9,678 nt of DNA. It comes from Burkholderia sp. GTDB taxonomy: Bacteria; Pseudomonadota; Gammaproteobacteria; Burkholderiales; Burkholderiaceae. The notes below the pieces were generated by a model. That model did not search any database. It had not been told where the DNA came from and saw only the letters and a list, made by a program, of their open reading frames with translations. Of this stretch, positions 6,064-9,678 are shown piece by piece. Within the stretch, counting starts at the first letter, position 1, and each line of letters begins with the position of its first letter. Both the position numbers and the translations under genes were made by a program. Where the stretch lies: the NCBI GenBank assembly GCA_028292565.1, contig JAQGMD010000122.1, positions 1 through 9,678 on the forward strand, read 5' to 3'.

Positions 6064-7230
6064 ATGTGGATGAGCAAGGCAATGTATGGAATAGTTATCT
6101 CTTTGCTCATACTGCTGTTACCAGTTCCGAATGCAGGCGCACAGGATGTGAAAGCTGACGGCGCCCAGAAAAGCACCAAGAAGAAAAGCAAGGCGAAGCG
6201 CAAGGCAGAGCCTCCGGTCGCGGTCAAACCTAAAACTTCGGCCGCCCGCGCACGAAAATCCCCTGTAAAAAAAGCCGTCGTTGTTGCTGACAAGCGCAAT
6301 GCCGTAGTAGTTCGCAAAAAAATCAAACCTTTGCCTGCCCATCGCGTTGCCGGGTCGTCGATCAAATCCCGCAGGAGCAAAGTCAAACTCGCGGTTGCAC
6401 CGGCGTCGATCCTCGCTGCCAAAAAGCTGGCGGACTCTGACGTGACACGCTCTTTATTCCTGAGTTCGAACGTCGCGTATGCGTTGGATGAATCGAATTC
6501 CCAGGTGCTCTTTGAAAAAAATTCCCATGTGGCGATGCCGATTGCATCGCTTACAAAGCTGATGACGGCATTGGTGGTGGTCGAAGCGGGCCAGGATATG
6601 AAACAAGTCCTTGAAGTCACCGACGACGATATCGATCGCCTCAAGGGTACGTCTTCGCGCATGCCGATCGGTGCCAGGCTGAGCCGCGCCGATATGCTGC
6701 ACATCGCGCTGATGAGTTCTGAAAACCGCGCAGCTTCCGCACTCGGCCGCAACTATCCAGGCGGCCTGCCGGCATTCGTGGCGGAGATGAACATGAAGGC
6801 CAAGATACTGGGCATGTCCGATACCCGTTATGTGGAACCGACGGGGCTGTCGCACGAAAACGTGGCGAGCGCCCGCGATCTCGCCAAGCTGGTGGTTGCC
6901 GCGCACAGGCATCCGGTGCTGGCGCAGTATTCGACCAATAGTCAGTATGAGGTCGACACGGGCAAGCGCATTTTGCACTATGTGAATTCGAATCGTTTGA
7001 TCGGTAACGACGATTGGGAAATCGAACTGCAGAAGACTGGCTACATCAGCGAGGCCGGGCGTTGCCTGGTCATGCATGTGAAGATCGACGAGCGGCCGGT
7101 GGTGATGGTGTTCCTGGATTCGAAGGGCGCGCATACACGCTTTGCGGATGCCGGGCGTCTTCGCAAATGGGTAATGGATAAAATTAATGCGCCGGCTGCG
7201 GAGGTGAAGCTGGCGGCGGGACAGAGTTAG
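6064..7230 (+). CDS. pbpG: PbpG-like D-alanyl-D-alanine endopeptidase (peptidase S11)
   Basis: 388-residue penicillin-binding-type serine peptidase of family S11, expected in the periplasm to cut D-Ala-meso-DAP crosslinks in peptidoglycan. Residues 1-26 are a signal peptide (hydrophobic 8-20, cleavage probably after AGA-27Q). Residues 28-120 form a Lys/Arg/Ala-rich low-complexity linker. The catalytic domain (about 135-372) has SxxK as S162-L-T-K165, SxN as S219-E-N221 and KTG at 324-326, with family blocks YALDESNSQVLFEKN, MPIASLTKLMTALVV, SRMPIGARLSRADMLHIALMSSENRAA and FVEPTGLS-like YVEPTGLS. All catalytic residues are present. The start is set by AAGGAG ending about 8 bases upstream. It lacks the C-terminal PBP5-like domain of DacA/DacC, so PbpG (PBP7) is the better match. 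The next gene starts 3 bases after the stop. The basic linker is unusually long and may bind polyanions such as peptidoglycan or teichoic-like polymers; that is inference. Confidence 0.9.
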   Translation: MWMSKAMYGIVISLLILLLPVPNAGAQDVKADGAQKSTKKKSKAKRKAEPPVAVKPKTSAARARKSPVKKAVVVADKRNAVVVRKKIKPLPAHRVAGSSIKSRRSKVKLAVAPASILAAKKLADSDVTRSLFLSSNVAYALDESNSQVLFEKNSHVAMPIASLTKLMTALVVVEAGQDMKQVLEVTDDDIDRLKGTSSRMPIGARLSRADMLHIALMSSENRAASALGRNYPGGLPAFVAEMNMKAKILGMSDTRYVEPTGLSHENVASARDLAKLVVAAHRHPVLAQYSTNSQYEVDTGKRILHYVNSNRLIGNDDWEIELQKTGYISEAGRCLVMHVKIDERPVVMVFLDSKGAHTRFADAGRLRKWVMDKINAPAAEVKLAAGQS

Positions 7231-7233
7231 AGC

Positions 7234-7803
7234 ATGGATGAGACTACGACCACTACCACTACGGACGACGTGCGTTACGCGGTACCGAAGGAGCCGCGTC
7301 GCTGGCGCGCGGTGATTCTTGCGGGCGGGCTGCATGTATTGTTGTTGGGGGCATTGTGGGTGGGTGCGCGTGGAACGAGTGATGCGCATGTTCCTTCGGC
7401 CGCTCAACAAGTCGCGCCTGCTGTGCCTGCGGCGGTGGTGAAAGAGATTGCGAAGATGCCTGCGGTTGAGTCTAAAGCTGCGCATGTTGCCAAGCCGGTT
7501 GCGGTGAGTGAACAGGCGGATAACAAGAAGCTGGTTGAGCAGAAAAGGCGTGCAGTAGTCGCCGAGCTGAAACGTAAAGAAGAGCAACGACGTCTCGAGA
7601 AGCAGAAGGCCGTGGCCAGCTTGCGCGCTAAAGAGAAGAAAGTAGCTCTCGCGAAGGAAACGCAGAAGAAAGAAGTCCTGGCAAAGAAGAATGCGGCTGA
7701 CAAGGCCCGGAAGCTCGCGGCTGATACCAGCTTGCGGGAGAAGCTGCGCAAGGAAGAGATGCGTCGCATTGCGGGCAGTTCGGGGCAGGGCGGCAAGGGT
7801 TAA
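7234..7803 (+). CDS. TolA-like inner-membrane coiled-coil protein lacking domain III
   Basis: 189-residue protein. Residues 1-24 are cytoplasmic and start with a run of seven Thr (4-10). Residues 25-45 form one transmembrane helix (RAVILAGGLHVLLLGALWVGA). About 50-95 are Ala/Pro/Val-rich, and 96-178 are a highly charged Lys/Glu/Arg/Ala coiled coil. It ends REKLRKEEMRRIAGSSGQGGKG. H34 in the helix sits where TolA and TonB keep the His that couples them to TolQR/ExbBD, but the usual Ser four residues earlier is Ala30. TolA normally continues into a C-terminal globular domain that binds TolB and colicins; here the protein stops after the coiled coil. It begins 3 bases after the PbpG-like stop, so translation is probably coupled. 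It may anchor or organise the peptidase at the membrane, which is inference. A generic coiled-coil membrane protein is the alternative. Confidence 0.72.
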   Translation: MDETTTTTTTDDVRYAVPKEPRRWRAVILAGGLHVLLLGALWVGARGTSDAHVPSAAQQVAPAVPAAVVKEIAKMPAVESKAAHVAKPVAVSEQADNKKLVEQKRRAVVAELKRKEEQRRLEKQKAVASLRAKEKKVALAKETQKKEVLAKKNAADKARKLAADTSLREKLRKEEMRRIAGSSGQGGKG

Positions 7804-7823
7804 ACTTCGCAGCCGGTATTTGC

Positions 7824-7918
7824 AGGTTGGGATGCCAATCCCAACATGTCGCAGCATGCACGTGAGCCGTCGGTCGTTTAAGGTTCGAATGTTGGGATTG
7901 GCATCCCAACCTACGGTT
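7824..7918. repeat. Inverted pair of dispersed hairpin repeats (copies 4 and 5)
   Basis: Two arms of 24 bases (7824-7847 and 7889-7912) are exact reverse complements, separated by 41 bases. Each arm is itself a hairpin, with core GTTGGGATTGGCATCCCAAC on the right arm. The right copy continues CTACGGTTTACC, matching CTACGGTAC of the copies near 2600 and 2730. This REPIN/BIME-like arrangement, just after the TolA-like gene, could fold into one long stem or two small ones. There is no T-tract, so a role in transcription termination is uncertain; 3'-end protection of the operon mRNA is possible. Confidence 0.88.
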
Positions 7919-8200
7919 TACCTTTGCAGGGTGCGTCCCAGGCACCAGTCGCCTCGCATGGTTGATATCGTCAGCGTGAGGCTCCGCGATACGCGTGCGC
8001 AAAATCCCCCACCTGTAAAAACCAACAGCTTACAACCCCTCCTCAAACGCCGTATTTTGTTCTGACGGTCCATGTCGGCGCCGGGCGTCTCGCGTCACCC
8101 CCGCCATTGCAATCGACTCCCATGGTCACGGTTTTCCGTGCCGCCGGCGCGCCAGTGTCCGGCAGCTTCCTGTCGCAGCAAAACGAAGAGGAGAAAAACA
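7919..8200. other. Intergenic region upstream of the uncharacterised gene
   Basis: No supportable gene. It holds a putative promoter (8030-8058) and ends in the AGAGGAG ribosome site at about 8187-8193 for the ATG at 8201. ORFs starting near 8107 or within 7691-8065 have no ribosome site and an Arg/Ser/Pro-rich composition typical of shadow frames. Confidence 0.5.
8030..8058 (+). promoter_or_regulatory. Putative sigma-70 promoter for the uncharacterised gene
   Basis: TTACAA at 8030-8035 and TATTTT at 8053-8058 have a 17-base spacer. This would give a 5' untranslated leader of about 135 bases before the ATG at 8201. Only moderate matches to consensus, with no other support. Confidence 0.35.
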
Positions 8201-9678
8201 ATGCCAAGCATCGACCGGGATTCAATACGATCAGCCATCGTCCAGCGTTGGGGGATTCCCAATTGGGAACTTCACTTCCCATGGTGGCGGGTGCCCGCGA
8301 AGGTTCGTATCCTGATGTATGCCGACAGCAGCGTCAATTTCGTCGGTGGTTCTTTCCTCGGCCTGCAATATGTGAAGACGCTGCTGGAGAGTCGCGCATA
8401 CTATTACGTCGACTTCGACATCGCGACCGCGCATCGTGACGGCACTGACCCGAGTGCCTCGATCGTAGGCGCGACGAAGCTGACCGACCTGGATATCATC
8501 AACAAGTACGACCAGGTCTGGTTCTTCGGCCTCAATAGCACGCCCAACCTCACGCCGGCGGAGGTGACCTTGCTCGATCAGTTCATGGCCGCGCCGAAGT
8601 TCGGCGGTGTGCTGGTGACTGGAGACCACGCGGATCTGGGCAAGGGCATTGCGGGACAAATCACGCGGGCAGGGCAGATGCGCCGCTACCCCGCACCGCC
8701 GGTCAGTCCCCCGGTCTGGAATACCACGCTGGAAGACGGGCCGGATCCGGGCTCTACCTTCGATTTCAATGACCAGTCCGATGATCGTGCGCAATCGGTG
8801 CGCTATCAACGCTTTCCAATATGGTCGGAGGTAATATTCCGCAACCGCCATCGTCCGCACCCCGTAATGTGCGGCCCGAAGGGACCGATCAAGCTTTTCC
8901 CCGATCACCAGCACGAGGGCGAAGCCCTGGCGCCGATACCCGCATCGGGCGATCCGAAGTGGCCTACCAAGGCCGGGCATCAGGAACGGCCCTATGTGAT
9001 CGCATGGGGCAAGATCAAGGATCCGGCGGCTACCAGGCATGGGCAGGAAATCGGGCTGGCTTCCGCTTACAACGGACACAATGTCGATGTCGGAAGGATC
9101 GTCGCCGACTCGACGTGGCATCACTGGTTTGACATCAACCTGACCGGTGTCTCGCCGTCGCCGTCTCCCTATGCCGGCTTTGATGCGACACCGGCAGGGC
9201 AGGAAGCGCTGAAGCAAATCGATGCTTACTTTCTCAATTGCGGTGTCTGGCTGGCGCCGCCCGCCAAACAGGCGGACATGCGCTATGCCGCGTGGTGGTC
9301 GATCCTGTGGACCGATCGCATCGTGGAATTGCCGCTGAATGCGCCGATCTGGTTTATCGGGGAGCAGGCGATCGATGCGCTTGGGCTGCGTGCTCCGCGG
9401 TGTACGGTGAGCGAATGGATCCTGGACTTCCCGATTTTCAAGTCGAAGATTCCGCGTTGGGAGTGGCCGCAGCTGCTTGAAAAATTCGATCTGGTGAGCG
9501 TGCCGTTCGAGCATTTCGTCGCGGGCGGAATCTTGCATCAGCTGATCCATGATGTTGGCCCGGGATCGAAGGAACGACTCCAGTTTCCGCGCAGGGCGCC
9601 ATCGGATGAAATCCTGGCTCGTTCGATCAATGCGGGGATTGAAGTGGGATTGGAAGCGCTGAAGAAGCAATTGAGCCG
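8201..9678 (+). CDS. Uncharacterised protein, class I glutamine amidotransferase-like fold suspected (3' end outside window)
   Basis: At least 492 codons, open to the right edge with no stop. The ATG at 8201 is set by AGAGGAG about 8 bases upstream. I do not recognise the family. There is no signal peptide or clear membrane segment. Residues 33-150 alternate hydrophobic strands and helices in a Rossmann-like way: VRILMYADSSVN (35-46), YDQVWFFGLNS (103-113), LTPAEVTLLDQFM (117-129), then GGVLVTGDHADLG (135-147). This resembles ThuA- or amidotransferase-type domains, but without a clear catalytic Cys. Residues 160-265 are Pro-rich with many His/Asp residues. VGRIVADSTWHHWFDINL (297-314) looks like a further conserved strand block. 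The C-terminal part (from about 355) has Trp-rich and acidic patches. A 479-codon ORF on the opposite strand is a shadow: it lacks a ribosome site and is Arg/His/Pro-rich. Function unknown. Confidence 0.8.
   Translation, partial: MPSIDRDSIRSAIVQRWGIPNWELHFPWWRVPAKVRILMYADSSVNFVGGSFLGLQYVKTLLESRAYYYVDFDIATAHRDGTDPSASIVGATKLTDLDIINKYDQVWFFGLNSTPNLTPAEVTLLDQFMAAPKFGGVLVTGDHADLGKGIAGQITRAGQMRRYPAPPVSPPVWNTTLEDGPDPGSTFDFNDQSDDRAQSVRYQRFPIWSEVIFRNRHRPHPVMCGPKGPIKLFPDHQHEGEALAPIPASGDPKWPTKAGHQERPYVIAWGKIKDPAATRHGQEIGLASAYNGHNVDVGRIVADSTWHHWFDINLTGVSPSPSPYAGFDATPAGQEALKQIDAYFLNCGVWLAPPAKQADMRYAAWWSILWTDRIVELPLNAPIWFIGEQAIDALGLRAPRCTVSEWILDFPIFKSKIPRWEWPQLLEKFDLVSVPFEHFVAGGILHQLIHDVGPGSKERLQFPRRAPSDEILARSINAGIEVGLEALKKQLS

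Noticed and set aside
6454..7857. 467-codon - strand ORF
   Set aside because: It overlaps the clear S11 peptidase and TolA-like genes on the + strand. It is His/Arg/Leu-rich and runs into the repeat region, so it is a shadow of codon bias.
8231..9670. 479-codon - strand ORF
   Set aside because: It lies antisense to the + strand gene from 8201. Its composition is Arg/His/Pro/Asp-rich without domains and it has no ribosome site, whereas the + frame is uninterrupted with a good ribosome site and patterned strands.

Overview
The window most likely comes from a betaproteobacterium, probably Burkholderiales and perhaps Oxalobacteraceae. This rests on the PEP-CTERM-type two-component pair PrsK/PrsR, the FeeM-like N-acyl amino acid synthase beside it, the moderate-to-high GC coding sequence and the TolA/PbpG-type envelope proteins. 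The taxon is inferred from gene content only.

Layout. (1) Bases 1-2519, + strand: the 3' part of prsK (sensor kinase, cut by the left edge), then prsR (sigma-54-dependent response regulator) after 27 bases, as one transcription unit. (2) 2520-2748: a cluster of dispersed hairpin repeats between convergent genes. (3) 2749-3607, - strand: a FeeM-like N-acyl amino acid synthase. Just upstream is a 15-codon leader ORF with its own ribosome binding site, ending in four consecutive tyrosine codons directly before the stop and the synthase Shine-Dalgarno sequence. (4) 3608-3992: AT-rich divergent intergenic region. (5) 3993-4799, +: membrane-anchored DUF3014 protein. (6) 4800-5360: mostly non-coding, with a possible small ORF of unknown function. 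(7) 5361-5939, +: a shortened trehalose-phosphatase-like HAD protein that lacks the cap region. (8) 6064-7803, +: a PbpG-like S11 peptidase with a long basic linker, followed 3 bases later by a TolA-like coiled-coil membrane protein without the TolA C-terminal domain. (9) 7824-7918: a second repeat cluster of the same family, arranged as an inverted pair. (10) 8201 to the right edge, +: a large uncharacterised protein with a possible class I glutamine amidotransferase-like fold, running off the window.

How the genes fit together. PrsK/PrsR belong to the regulatory arm of the PEP-CTERM/exosortase exopolysaccharide system, and long-chain N-acyl amino acid synthases are known to be linked to that system. 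The first 3.6 kb is therefore probably the edge of an exosortase/EPS locus. The peptidase/TolA-like pair looks like a separate cell-envelope operon. The observation I rate highest is the Tyr-Tyr-Tyr-Tyr leader ORF: founding FeeM enzymes make N-acyl-tyrosines, so the leader could couple synthase translation to tyrosine supply.
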